From NCBI GenBank assembly GCA_949358305.1, contig OX442315.1, positions 8,272,427 through 8,336,426 on the forward strand: a stretch of DNA of 64,000 nucleotides, in the 5' to 3' direction. The DNA comes from Strigamia acuminata (lineage: Eukaryota > Arthropoda > Chilopoda > Geophilomorpha > Linotaeniidae). The notes below the pieces were generated by a model. The model was not told the origin of the DNA. It saw only the letters and a list, made by a program, of their open reading frames with translations, and searched no databases. Of this stretch, positions 1-10,533 are shown in pieces (the stretch's first letter is position 1; the number at the start of each line of letters is the position of its first letter). The position numbers and the translations under genes were made by a program.

Positions 1-2112
1 GTTCGTACTGGCTCTGTAAGCTTTTGGAGCCGGTATTGGGTTCGAGGCGGTTTTATCGTTCGCCTTTTTCTGGGGTGCGGCCTCGATTTCTCCGTTTAGG
101 AAGCTACGCGACTGGATTAGTCTCCCTGCGTCATGATTTTTCGCATGAATCCGTTGTATGCGGAGCTGCGTTTGTGTTCTTTGCTCGGGCGTCAGGGCTT
201 CCGTATAACGGTCGTCCACTTCTTCGTGATACTCGTTTACAAATTTCAATAGTTGTTCGAAACTGTCGGCTGTCGGCGCGTTCATGTCTCTCAGTACTTT
301 CTTCGAAGTGTCGTTTAATCCCTTTTCGAAGATTACGTTCTGTGCATATTCGTCGAGTGGCGTATCCAACTCGTTGAACAGACTTTTGGCTCGTCGGAAA
401 TAGGCTCGTAATTCTTCTCCTGCGGCTTGCTGCATGAGACTGACTCTCTGCCTAATTTCTTTTTGCGTCTCGCCGTACTGACTGTTGAAAGCGACGACAA
501 ATTGCTCCCAAGTTTTCAATTTTGCTTCCACGTACCAGGCTCGAGCTTCCCCTACTAACATTTCTGGCAAACCCTTCGCCACCATCTCGTCGGGTTCGGC
601 TCCGAGCCGCGAAATGGTGAGTGCCACTTCGTCGAGGAATTTATTCCCGGCTCTCCAAGTCCCGTCGAATCTCATTAGCCGCAGCTGTGACCATTTTATG
701 TTTCGGTCTTTTTGTTCTAAGGCCCATTGATCAGCAGAATACTTTCGAAGAAGGCTCTCGTTCTGCCTTGGTCGATTTCTTAGATTTCGGTTTTGATTGA
801 TTTGGGAGTCGGCGCGTGCCCGCTCCTCGAGTGCTCTCAATCTAGCTTCCATTATGGGATCGGTTTGGTATTGGTTCCCACAGTTCGGGGACGCGGCTCC
901 GTTTTGTGGCGCGAATCGGTTGAAATTGTCGCTGGCTGAGTTTGGGTCAGTCAAGGTCGGTGTTGTCGAGTTTAGCTGAGACTCGGTCAGTCGTGTTCCG
1001 GGGGGGAAAATTCCATTTATGGCTGTTCCATTTAGGACCCCGTTCTTCTGTCCGATCAAAATTGTCGACTTTCTTCCGCCGTAGAGTTGCGATTTTAGTC
1101 TTGCGGCTTCTCGGTCGGCTTCGTTGGCGGCTTGTATTTTAATTCTTTCTGCCTCGTTTGCTGCGTCGACGTTGGCTTGTACCGTCTGGATATCTTCGAG
1201 GCTTGGCATTGCCAACCTGTTCCGTCCTTGCTGGTTTCTTAGCTGATTTTGTTGATTTATCAGTCTAATCATCTCTGCGTTAGGATCCTTTGGCGTTTGA
1301 CTGGTGTGGCCAGCCCTAGTAGCGAAGGATTGTGCGATTGCCCACGACTGTTGACCCTTATTATTTCGGCGATCCTGTTGGAAAGCTTCCAGAAATTCGT
1401 TCTGGATTTCGACTGGCTCGTCCACTATACTATCCCATCCTTTAACGTTGATCCCTTTCGAGCTGAGGGAATCGGCCTCGCTTTCGTCGTCGGCGTCGGA
1501 CGTTCGGGTGGAATCGTAGGAGTCCGTCAATTGATTATTTGTTTTTTGACGTTTTACGCTTTTTCGACCCCTTCTAAGGGCTCGTTTCTCCGCTCGTTCT
1601 TTGGCAAGACGAATGATCATGTTCATCTGTGCCAGCGGGTCTCCTTCTTCATCGTAAGGGATTCCCTCCAGTCGAGCGAGTTCATACGCTTCCTTACAGC
1701 TACCGATTTGGGATTTCTTCGAATTATAACCGTGCGTGATCGTGATACGATTACTCTGGTGATTATCCCGATTGTCGAATAGGTTATACCCGTTCTGACT
1801 TTGTCCGGATTCTTCCTCCTCTTCTTCGACTTCTTCTTCGATTCGCTGATTTATCGGCGTTTTATTGGTTGGGTTTTTGCTAGCGGGTACTTTACTAGCC
1901 GGCGTTTTTTCGGTCGGCACATTCTCGGGTGGTTTTTCCGCGTGGTTTTCGTTGACTGGTGTATTTCCAGTCGTTTTTTCCCTCGTCGGCTCCGGTGGCT
2001 GCTTTTCTAACGCTGGACTAGCTAATGCTTCGGCCCTTGCCTTGGCGGATTCCATGGCTTTTCTTCGGGTGCTTGCGGTTGAAGGGTTTCGATTTTTCCC
2101 GCTTTTCGTCAT
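1..2112 (-). CDS. gag: Gag polyprotein of element 1, partial at left edge
   Basis: An ATG at 2112 opens a frame with no stop codon for 704 codons, down to the first base of the window, so the protein is incomplete. The N-terminal 250 residues are Lys/Pro/Glu-rich and probably disordered. Residues about 305-345 are Ala/Glu/Arg-rich and likely coiled coil. Residues about 470-610 match the retrotransposon Gag capsid fold: they contain FDGTWRAGNKFLDE and EARAWYVEAKLKTWEQFVVAF, which align with the Gag proteins of elements 3 and 4 in this window. Gag assembles the cytoplasmic virus-like particle and packages element RNA. The zinc knuckle expected further on would lie left of the window. The frame is undamaged as far as it can be read, so this copy may be young. 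Confidence 0.85.
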   Translation of the reverse strand, partial: MTKSGKNRNPSTASTRRKAMESAKARAEALASPALEKQPPEPTREKTTGNTPVNENHAEKPPENVPTEKTPASKVPASKNPTNKTPINQRIEEEVEEEEEESGQSQNGYNLFDNRDNHQSNRITITHGYNSKKSQIGSCKEAYELARLEGIPYDEEGDPLAQMNMIIRLAKERAEKRALRRGRKSVKRQKTNNQLTDSYDSTRTSDADDESEADSLSSKGINVKGWDSIVDEPVEIQNEFLEAFQQDRRNNKGQQSWAIAQSFATRAGHTSQTPKDPNAEMIRLINQQNQLRNQQGRNRLAMPSLEDIQTVQANVDAANEAERIKIQAANEADREAARLKSQLYGGRKSTILIGQKNGVLNGTAINGIFPPGTRLTESQLNSTTPTLTDPNSASDNFNRFAPQNGAASPNCGNQYQTDPIMEARLRALEERARADSQINQNRNLRNRPRQNESLLRKYSADQWALEQKDRNIKWSQLRLMRFDGTWRAGNKFLDEVALTISRLGAEPDEMVAKGLPEMLVGEARAWYVEAKLKTWEQFVVAFNSQYGETQKEIRQRVSLMQQAAGEELRAYFRRAKSLFNELDTPLDEYAQNVIFEKGLNDTSKKVLRDMNAPTADSFEQLLKFVNEYHEEVDDRYTEALTPEQRTQTQLRIQRIHAKNHDAGRLIQSRSFLNGEIEAAPQKKANDKTASNPIPAPKAYRASTN

Positions 2113-2177
2113 TTTGATAGTTTGCAAATGTCAAACCGTAAGATATGTTTATTTAAAATAGTCTGATTAGTCAAACT

Positions 2178-2195
2178 ATCCCGGACAGGCCCCCA
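2178..2195 (-). promoter_or_regulatory. Primer-binding site of element 1 (tRNA-Pro type)
   Basis: The sense strand reads TGGGGGCCTGTCCGGGAT two bases after the LTR end. It differs from the known tRNA-Pro primer site of murine leukaemia virus (TGGGGGCTCGTCCGGGAT) at two adjacent positions. The TGG start is complementary to the tRNA CCA end. Confidence 0.7.
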
Positions 2196-2197
2196 CG

Positions 2198-2807
2198 TGT
2201 CGTAACCTTGGTTTCCGGTAAATAAACTTACACAATATCTTACAATAACAACCTTTTATTTCACACTTGTAATATAATACAAATATACTTAACAATGCTG
2301 TGGTCTCGGATCCTTGTCGGCGGATACGATTTGTTGCTGCACGGCAGTCTTACACGTGGCTTCTGTTGTCTAGGGTAAAGGCGTCTGGCGAAACACGTGT
2401 TCGCAAACGCTTCGCTTCGGAGATATTACAATCGTAGTATAGCTACGATAATATCTGTGACTTCTGATTTATAGATGTAATTGACAACGGGCATCGATCC
2501 TCTATCAATCCGGTAAAACGGCCTGACGGTGAGGTGGTGATGCTAATGTTGCTCTGGTATCTATAAAGTGGGGGTTTCCGGTCAAACACGGGTTTAAATA
2601 CAGGCTGGACCGGAAATGACGTATTTGCATAGATTCGGAGAATTATGCAAATTCATGACGTCGTCACGTCAGTCCCGCAGAAACGGTAAAACTAGTATAG
2701 CTAGTTTTCCCGCAATAATCTGACAATCATTTTATTATCAATATTAAAATCACTATTTATTAGGTTATGATTAATTAAAACACTTTTGTGACCTCGTGGT
2801 CACCACA
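2198..2807 (-). repeat. 5' LTR of element 1 (610 bp)
   Basis: On the sense strand the LTR starts TGTGGTGACC and ends TACGACA. It contains several inverted repeats: GTGACC/GGTCAC (2788-2803), AAAACTAG/CTAGTTTT (2688-2708), ATTTGCAT/ATGCAAAT (2623-2652) and a bulged 14-bp stem at 2421-2456. There is no second copy in the window to confirm the boundaries. Confidence 0.7.
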
Positions 2808-3421
2808 ACAATTATCTGGCTCCACCAGAGATTTGTTTGAAACTCTTTCAAAAGAGGCAGTCCGTCTAGAAGAAACAAAAACACGTCGACTGACAGCCCG
2901 TGACACCAGAGATTCAAAAACGTCAGTTTCGTACACCCGATTAATGCACGAAATCCTGCATCTACGACTTCAGAATAATTTGTAATAGAGAGTTTGGTCA
3001 ATTGCGGACAATTTTGCCCGATTGCAACTACGGCTTGCTCCATACCATACAACCGATCCAACGTTAAATGTCGAAGTCGTGGTAAATCCGGCAACAGTTC
3101 GATTAGACGGAGCGAAGGAATGTCTGAACTAAAGTCTAAAGCCACAAGATTTTCACAAACGCGGCCTATTCTGTCCAATAAAAGGTCCACAGTCAGATCA
3201 AACATGTCCAAATTTTGTAGTGATTTAATGCCGGAATGAATGAATATTTCCGCAGGTAGGCATCGAATAGCAGCCGGAAATTCCAAACACATTGTTTCAT
3301 ATATGATATTAATAAATTCGGATGGTTGGTCGCCTAATTTGTATTTTATCGCGTCGATATTAGAAGTTATCGTAGTTAAACACAAACTTTGCAGGCTCGA
3401 AACTAACTTCCTGTACGGCAT
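2808..3421 (-). pseudogene. LRR (RNI-like) gene, 3' part cut off by element 1
   Basis: The ATG at 3421 opens a frame that aligns along its length with the first part of the intact gene at 4752-6128. Both start M-P-Y-(R/K)-K, and both share the FIHS, VCxNL, IGQNCP and LPLL blocks. About 204 codons are host sequence. The frame then runs into the element 1 LTR, picks up a short unrelated tail (to 2771) and stops, whereas the paralogue continues for more than 200 further residues of leucine-rich repeats. The missing half should lie left of the window, beyond the element's other LTR. Either the gene is inactivated, or it makes a truncated LRR protein. It is divergent from its paralogue, with 1.33 kb between the two start codons. 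Confidence 0.75.
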
Positions 3422-3727
3422 GTTGGAAAAACAGTCACAATCACGACCGAACCTTTCGTTTATCCGCCCGAGAGAACCGTACGACGAACATATTTATTAC
3501 GTCATACGTTATTTGCGGTTTCAGCGCCCCCAATCGGGCGTGAGTGTTAAACATTTATTTTTTCAATAGATAAATAAAGTTTTCGAACGAAAAGTTGTTT
3601 TCCTTAACTCGTCACATCATCTAAATTAAGTCAGAACTTTGGACAGAATTCAAATAAATTGCTTTAATAAATCGTATAATAAATCTTTAAAAAACACTTT
3701 CCCTCAACGCAAACTTTCTTTTTGATA

Positions 3728-3852
3728 ATAATAAAGTGATTTTAATGACATTAACGGCGCTCTAAGCTACAAACAATCAATCAAATCCATATAGGCCTTT
3801 TGTTTCTACTTTAAAGCACCATTAATGTCATTAAAATCACTTTATTATAATA
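3728..3852. repeat. Inverted repeat (possible small fold-back element)
   Basis: The arms at 3728-3754 and 3822-3852 are almost perfect reverse complements (AAGTGATTTTAATGACATTAA and its complement), with about 67 bp between them. This is consistent with a degenerate MITE or a long hairpin in the promoter spacer. Confidence 0.7.
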
Positions 3853-4400
3853 ATTTTTTTGCTATAACCTACATCTCGTAGATTTTTCATTAAAAACATT
3901 ACTCATATACTCTGACAGTGCATTTCACATTCTCCTACCCCTTGTTGATGCTTTTCTTCTTTTGCTTCACCGCAATACAGGAAATTTTATATAAACAAAA
4001 TAAAATAAAACTTGGTTCGTTTAATCAACCTAAACCTTAGATAAACGTCGCTGACAGCTTGATTTCACGATTTGTAGAGTTGGATGTTTTTAGAAATCTC
4101 AAAGTATTGAAATTCTGTTTTTGTCGTTTAATTAGTTCGATGTCGGTGGTGAAATTACTGGAGGTGTGAGTGAAGCCCGTTGAACAAGAGTTAACCTTTA
4201 CGTATTGTATTAACATTAGGCATTCGGTTGTCGAGGAAATTAGAAGAGGAAAAACTTGGATGTGCAGATTCGATGGTGATTTTGATGAATCTATTCAGGA
4301 ATACTCAAAAAAGAATTCATTTTTAGGCCGAAATTTTGATTATTAGATCAACAAAAATTCAATTCTAGACTGAAAAGAAATCTAATTTTTCGTGACAAAT

Positions 4401-4480
4401 CTACTTTTACGTTAAATATTCCACTTTTACGTTAAATAATCCACTTTTACGTTAAATAATCCACTTTTACGTTAAAAAAT
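4401..4480. repeat. 20-bp tandem repeat, four copies
   Basis: Four consecutive 20-mers share the core CACTTTTACGTTAAATAAT, with one to a few changes in the outer copies. Confidence 0.9.
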
Positions 4481-4751
4481 CTTACTTTAGGTAAAAATAT
4501 TGATTACTAAACCGAAAAATTCAATTTAAGACAAAAATGATTACTTATCAGGCTTGTGTAAAAAAGCTTAATCTGGCCATATTTCTGAATAGTTAAATGC
4601 ATGGTTTTCTCAGCAGTGGCAAGTTAAGTTACTTAACGTATTAAGAGCGTGCTATACACGTGTACTGTACATTGTTCGACACTTCAGTTACATAGTTATT
4701 CGGTATGTACAGAGAACTTCAATCAATTCTTTCCCGTTCATTCAACTCGGC

Positions 4752-6128
4752 ATGCCGTACAAGAAATCAGCTTCCAGTCTAGAAGAATTGTGTTTGGACG
4801 TTGTCACCACCAATTTCGACGCGATAAAAGAGAAATTAGTGTCCCAACCGTTCATATTCATCGACATAATCTACGAACGAATGTGTGACCAATTTCCGCC
4901 CACCAACCGACCTTTGCCATCAAACGTTTTCATCCACAGCGCCACCAAACAATTAACCAACTTACACACGTTTGATCTGCCAATCCGACTGCTGTTGAAC
5001 CAAATTGGCCAAGTTTGCAAGAACCTAACGCACCTGAGCTTAGAACAAACCCTAAGAAATTCCAGTCCGGAAATCCCGAACGAATCCCTCATCAAACTCT
5101 TGCGACATTTACCGCAAATTCGACATTTAAACGTCCACGGAAGGAAAGAATGCACCGATCAAGTCGTCGTCGAAATCGGCCAAAACTGTCCACATCTGCG
5201 GCATCTCGATCTCTCGTACTGCAAAAACGTTTCCGATTTTGGACTTTATTCGTTGGTTGGTTGTGTCGAACTAAAGTATCTGGACATCGCCAATACTTGT
5301 GCCACGCCTGATACGTGTCTTCTAATTCTAAACAAACTTCCCCTACTGCAATTCTTCGAAAACAGTTGTTGGGATCCGTTGATGCGTCTTTTGAAACGCC
5401 AATTCGAAGTGGGGAAGACATTGCAGACTTTTTCGTTACAAGAACCCATAGTAATCAATGAGAATGTCGGAGAAGAATACCTGTGCTTTCTGAAGAGCAG
5501 TTTTCCAGATTTGCGTGGTTTATTCGTTGATACAAGTATGGATTCTCTTTTGGCGCTGTGCGATCACAAATACAGTATTATGCAACAACTGACCAGTCTG
5601 TTTCTCATCGATATTCAGCTGGTGAATGTTTCACTTATTGGTAGGTCGTGTCCAGTTTTGCGGAAATTGGAATTGACGTCTTGTACGATTTTCAATGAAA
5701 ATGCTGCACGTTTGCTGGATTTGGCCAATGATTGTTCGTTCCAGAATCTTCGGCAAATGGAAATAACGTCTTGTTATGCTTATGGAAACGATACGTCGGT
5801 GGATGCAGAATTGCAAGTGAGAGTGTTGTTGGCACGGTGTCAGAATCTAGAAACATTAGATCTTTCCACTTGTTTTGATTCGTTTAGTGAGAATTTGTTT
5901 TCGGAACTTGTAAGGTTGAAGGCGCTTCAAAAAGTGAGGTTTTTAAAGTTTAGTTATCATTTAGTTATCTCGACGTCGATCTTTAAATTGCTGGGAATGC
6001 GGAGTGCTTTGAATGTGTTAAAGTTTGATTCGTGTAGAAACATTACTCGGTCGGTCTACAAAGATATTAAAAAGTTCGTTAAAGTTAATAACTTGGATGT
6101 GAAGATTGAATACTGTTCGTTATATTAG
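4752..6128 (+). CDS. Leucine-rich-repeat (RNI/AMN1-like) protein
   Basis: A single exon encodes 458 residues from an ATG at 4752. The first 60 residues are predicted helical (SLEELCLDVVTTNFDAIKEKL...), in the place where F-box or similar adaptor motifs sit in related proteins, but I cannot confirm an F-box. From about residue 85 on there are repeated cysteine-type leucine-rich repeats, for example LRHLDLSYCKNVSDFGL and LRKLELTSCTIFNENAARLL. These give a curved solenoid that typically binds a protein partner; substrate recognition by an E3 ligase is known for this class but only inferred here. There is no signal peptide or membrane segment, so an intracellular site is expected. AATAAA follows 34 nt after the stop. 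The paralogue at 2808-3421 is divergent and broken. Confidence 0.8.
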   Translation: MPYKKSASSLEELCLDVVTTNFDAIKEKLVSQPFIFIDIIYERMCDQFPPTNRPLPSNVFIHSATKQLTNLHTFDLPIRLLLNQIGQVCKNLTHLSLEQTLRNSSPEIPNESLIKLLRHLPQIRHLNVHGRKECTDQVVVEIGQNCPHLRHLDLSYCKNVSDFGLYSLVGCVELKYLDIANTCATPDTCLLILNKLPLLQFFENSCWDPLMRLLKRQFEVGKTLQTFSLQEPIVINENVGEEYLCFLKSSFPDLRGLFVDTSMDSLLALCDHKYSIMQQLTSLFLIDIQLVNVSLIGRSCPVLRKLELTSCTIFNENAARLLDLANDCSFQNLRQMEITSCYAYGNDTSVDAELQVRVLLARCQNLETLDLSTCFDSFSENLFSELVRLKALQKVRFLKFSYHLVISTSIFKLLGMRSALNVLKFDSCRNITRSVYKDIKKFVKVNNLDVKIEYCSLY

Positions 6129-6161
6129 ACTTTGAATGATGCCTATCAAATGTTTTCTTTC

Positions 6162-6167
6162 AATAAA
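6162..6167 (+). terminator. Poly(A) signal of the LRR gene
   Basis: AATAAA lies 34 nt downstream of the TAG stop at 6126-6128, a usual distance for a short 3' UTR. Confidence 0.6.
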
Positions 6168-9100
6168 ATAAAATATTGATCTGAGAAAATACAGCTTTAG
6201 TGTGAATATGCATTATAATTAATTATTCAAGTCTTTTCAAGACAAATTGACTGCATGCAGCAGCGGATAAATATTAATTTTAATTGAATTAAAAGTTTAA
6301 TGGATTACTCAAACATTCAAGAAAAGTGCTTGCAATACAATATGTAAAGGTTACATTTATCCAATTGTAATATCTGATTCCAAATAAAAAGAAGTTTGCA
6401 TACGGTAATCATTCAATGGCAATCGGTAACGGTATCGGCAATATTGTAAAATTTGGATATCGGCCAAAATCTAGTATTTAGTCACAAAAATGCATTTGCA
6501 AGGTGCCTAAACCTACTCATTACATACAAAAATGACCTAAATGACCAGACATGAGGCATGACATCCCAATTTGTTCAGTAAATTGGCTGTGATGCTGCAA
6601 AAGACTGAGATGGAAGACCAAGATGGCCTCCCGCTTGCATATTTTCATGATTTGCCCCCGCCTGACTGATAATCTGCATTCATTGCTAATTATTGCCAAC
6701 AAACGATTTATCATAATCGTAGAATCTCGCTATGCTCAAGTGAATGATTTATGTTTATTTCCTTCGTGGGACCATTAATCGTGCCATGGGGGATATTTTC
6801 TTCTTATCAGCTTTTCTTCACGGCTTTTTAGCTGGAAACATTTTTTTTCACATCTTGGAGAATATGTCTCAAAAGTTGGACGCTGTTCAATTCAACCAAC
6901 ACTTTCACAAATGAGGTTAAAGATGAAACATCACCAATTTTTAAAACGACACCACCAGGCAAACTTGAGATTACGTGTTCACTCAACTGTACATGTAAAA
7001 TCTCCTTTGGGAAAATCAGCGGGATAAAGTGGAAGCGGCGAAACAACGACTTAATTTATTGAAATGGTGTCAAGATGGTTAGAATGAATGCAATTTATAC
7101 AATAACTGCTGAATGGATACAATTTTGCCTTTTAAATACTAAATTTCAATCAAACATTGAACAAAGTCACATTTTACAGCTAAAATATATTTTTAGGGCT
7201 AAAAAGTGCATTTTTGAAGATGCCTTAAAGCCAGGGTATTCTGATGCTTTGTGCTGTGTGTCATTGTCTGGCTCAACAAGCAATAAATGTCCTTTGACAT
7301 TGGATTACTAAACAATATATTTGATATAATAAGCTTGTAACACACAACAAAGAGCTTGACTTTGTCTTTAATACAGAATTTGATTTATTGTTATTGTGTG
7401 GTTCAAACTTAAGTGTCAAGTAAAGAGTGTTTGCCACTAATCATACGATAGACAACTTTCCCACAAATGTGCTTTTGACATCAATTGAACACACTTATTT
7501 ATCTCCCACACACAGCACTAAAAACTCATGGCCTGGGTATATGGCTTATAAAAATATAATACCCTAGACACAAATTGTATCAATTTTGCTTTTATGGATC
7601 TTAAAATTTGCATTCAATTCATGCTTCAAGGAAAACAACAATTTGTATACAAATGGCAGAATATGTGAATAAAAAAATGTCTCTGCCAAACAGTGGGAAA
7701 TTGAAGTGTTGTAATCTTCCAAAAGCTAAAGAAAAAACTCATTACATTTTATGTTACAAATTGTTCAACTGTGGATAAGTGAAATCTACTATTGATTTTT
7801 CTTCCTATGGTAAATCTAGTATTCAATTTGTCTTCTGTGACCCCCAGTTGGACTTTCTATTGACTGTAATAATATTGGCTTCAATGCTTCACTGTATTTG
7901 CACACTGGGATTTAATTCTTGATTTTTTGCTTGAAACAAACACAAGGCTAAAACAAAAAGATCCATTTTGGCCAAAAAGTGCATTTTTGTTGTCTTGGGA
8001 TGAAATTTGGTCATTGGGCATCATACACATTTCTACTTAACTTTATTGATTGATTTTATTCATTGAATTATCTCAAGAATGTAACAAGAATCAGAAGAAG
8101 AAGGAAAAAAATCTTTCATGGTTTAATTGAATGTTCTGTAATAATAATTTAACTAGATTACAACTCCCACTAATTGCCAGCCCATCACATCTGCAGTTTA
8201 TTTAATATTAATTAGTAACAAGAGTTGATTAATGAATAAATTAAAAATTTCCAATTGACTCTTATTAACCTCTACTTCCAAAATCATTAAATAGTTTCTG
8301 TAGAACTTTTTTTTTTGTCGCCTTTTTTTTTTCGTTTTTTTTTTCTTTTCATCTTTTTTTTTTTTTTTTTTTAGGACCACAATGCAAAATAGACTTCCCA
8401 AAACATTTGAGGTAATTGAAGACCAAATGAATCAGATTTGAAGTTCTGCTTGAAAGGGAAATTGAAAAAACCTCAGGAGATTGGAAATTGAAATGTCTCC
8501 GGTAGTCAGACAGGTGTGCACGGCAAGACGGTAACTCTCTTTTTTTCCTCTTCCAATCTGGGCTGCATATGAAAGTATCACTTATCTCAAACACAATTGT
8601 TAAAACTGGGGTTTGAAAAGGGTTCAAAATTGGGGGATTTTGGAGGTGACAATATGTTTGGTCACCAGGATCACTACTCAGTGACCCACTTTGTAAAAAA
8701 GGTTTAAGTCTATGTGCTTACTTAAGAGAGGGAGGAACTGATTTACATATTTCCTGTTTAAGAATACAAATTTAGTTGTATGTTTTACCTAAAACTGTGT
8801 GGCTGCTTATTTCTCATCCTGTGACCGGCACCATTTTACATCACCATCCGCTCAACGAACCACGCGATTTCGACAAAGTCTTTTATTGCGAGTTAGTATT
8901 TAACAACAATTTCTGTTTTTTCCTGTGGGGATTTGCAAATGAAAGGAGAAAGTAATGTTTTATTTTATGTCCTTATTTTATGTTAGGTTAAAATGAAATT
9001 TTGTGATGTCGAGGTTTATTTGCTGAAAATCAAATGAAATGAAATTGCATTGGGATCAATAAGCTTAGTAAGTTTTGGGAGAAAGGCTATTGTTGAAGAA

Positions 9101-9932
9101 GTTTCAGCTCAGGATTAGGATTATTGTTGAGAAATAAGATGAATGTGTTCAATGCTCCAGATGTAGTTTTCTGAACTTTTTTTTTTGTCAAATCTTTTTT
9201 TCTTTAAACCAATCTGTTCTCTTTAAGCCTTTTATCTTTATTCTCATTCCAATGCTCCTCCGCATGTGGCATTTATTTTACTCTTTTAGGTTGTACAGTG
9301 CATTAAAAACTCCATTAAGACCAAATATGAGTTTTGCCCATGCAAAATTGAATGTTCTATATCAGATTAAAGCAAAAAACTGAAAATTCTCTACGTAGTT
9401 TTAAATGAGTTACAGTTATTTCCCAGGAGAGAAATGGTTAAAAGTCTAGTCGTAGCTTACCTGGGATATAATTGTAAGAAGAACAAAAGAAAATACCAAA
9501 GCTTTTAGAAAAAGAATTTGAGATCAACAAAAAAAGAAAACTCACAATAAAGATCATACATATTCAATCAACAATGCATGAACAAAAAGGACTATAAATA
9601 ATAAGACTAAATGACTGGTTGAGCTGCTTTTTACTTGAGTAGTGCAGTAAAGCTAAGGAACAGGTGAACAAACCTTTTTTATTGAGTTAGACCAGAAACT
9701 GTAAATTATAATTTTCCAGGACTGCTTAGATGAATCATTTTCTAAAATCTTTTATTCTTTGATCATCTCTAAATTAGAAAATATTCATGTGTGGTCTTTG
9801 CAGTGTATTGCAGTGAAGCGATTAACTTCGTGAATCACAATTTGGTATATTTTTTATTATTCACTCCAGACTGGCTTTAAGAAATTAAGCCTACATCTAG
9901 TTACAAATAGAGAATAAATCTTAAGAGCTAGA
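6168..9932. other. AT-rich intergenic DNA
   Basis: No reading frame here has the look of a gene. The short frames are low-complexity or lack family resemblance. There is a T-homopolymer-rich stretch at 8308-8372. I see no clear terminal repeats or RNA genes. Confidence 0.5.
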
Positions 9933-10400
9933 TTAATTGTTCTCAACACTTAAACTGTTAGGTGGATCAATTTCATCAATCGTTAAAAATTGATTGTTGT
10001 CGTTGTCCATTTTCTTAAAGGCTTCCACAGCCTGCTCAACGCTCATGTTTCGTGATATTGTGGACCAATTGATCATCTCTGCTAAGTCCAAATTTCCATT
10101 TCTTGACGTGTCTAATAATGCCATTATTTCTCCAGGAGTATCAGGGAATTCGAGAAGTGCATTGTTCATGTTCAATGTGCTTTGTAGGTAAGAACGTTTA
10201 AAACGGCGGATACACGGCATACTTGGGTATGGAAGTTTGCACTTACAATTGCAGCAGAATATATTACACGACTCATTCCCACAACACTCAAAGGGTCCTG
10301 GTCTAGAACAATCAAAGCAAAATCCAGAGTGAGGCGCGCAACATCCTGCTAGCACATTAGCAAAAAGTGAAGAAAAGAGTAGACCGACAAACGTAAACAT
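9933..10400 (-). CDS. Secreted Cys-rich EF-hand protein, gene A
   Basis: I chose the ATG at 10400 because it opens directly on a signal peptide (MFTFVGLLFSSLFANVLA, residues 1-18); the upstream extension has no ATG. The 155-residue product has twelve cysteines in residues 20-63 (CC-x6-C-x2-C-x7-CC-x4-C-x3-CC-x-C-x-C-x8-C), then a basic linker with RRFKR that fits a proprotein-convertase site. Two EF-hand loops follow at about 97-108 (DTSRNGNLDLAE) and 132-143 (DNDNNQFLTIDE). It should be exported and bind calcium through the EF-hand pair; the role of the Cys-rich module is unknown to me. It is the most diverged member at the 3' end of a six-gene array on this strand. A role as a secreted effector, a matrix protein or a toxin-like peptide cannot be separated by sequence alone. 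Confidence 0.82.
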   Translation of the reverse strand: MFTFVGLLFSSLFANVLAGCCAPHSGFCFDCSRPGPFECCGNESCNIFCCNCKCKLPYPSMPCIRRFKRSYLQSTLNMNNALLEFPDTPGEIMALLDTSRNGNLDLAEMINWSTISRNMSVEQAVEAFKKMDNDNNQFLTIDEIDPPNSLSVENN

Positions 10401-10513
10401 AATAAAGGTTTTATCAGTTGAGAGCAATTGATTTTAATTTTTAGATTATTTTGAAAAGCAATAATCAAAAACTGTTAAATCCTGTAATTCAATATCATTG
10501 TGAAGTAAAGAAT

Positions 10514-10533
10514 AGAAACAATAGAAAACAACA
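10514..10533 (-). promoter_or_regulatory. Shared upstream motif, gene A (weak copy)
   Basis: AGAAACAATAGAAAACAACA lies 114 bp upstream of the ATG. It aligns with the stronger copies before genes B to F and has the same ATCCTGTA-like neighbour on the gene side. Confidence 0.4.

Larger units (their letters stand above)
1..2807 (-). mobile_element. Gypsy-type LTR retrotransposon, 5' part (element 1)
   Basis: The sense strand is minus. In sense order the window shows a 5' LTR (2807-2198), a 2-nt spacer, a tRNA-Pro-type primer site (2195-2178), a short leader and an open gag frame that runs off the left edge. Pol and the 3' LTR lie outside the window. The LTR begins and ends with TG and CA on its sense strand. 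Its first seven bases, TGTGGTG, match the LTR of element 3. The element lies inside the LRR gene at 2808-3421. The outer boundary is inferred from those ends and from where homology to the paralogous LRR gene stops, because no second LTR is visible. Confidence 0.8.
3422..4751. other. Intergenic spacer between divergent LRR genes
   Basis: This 1.33-kb spacer must hold the promoters of both LRR genes. I recognise no clear TATA box or coding segment. It contains a 27-31-bp-arm inverted repeat (3728-3852) and a short 20-bp tandem repeat (4401-4480), listed separately. Confidence 0.6.
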
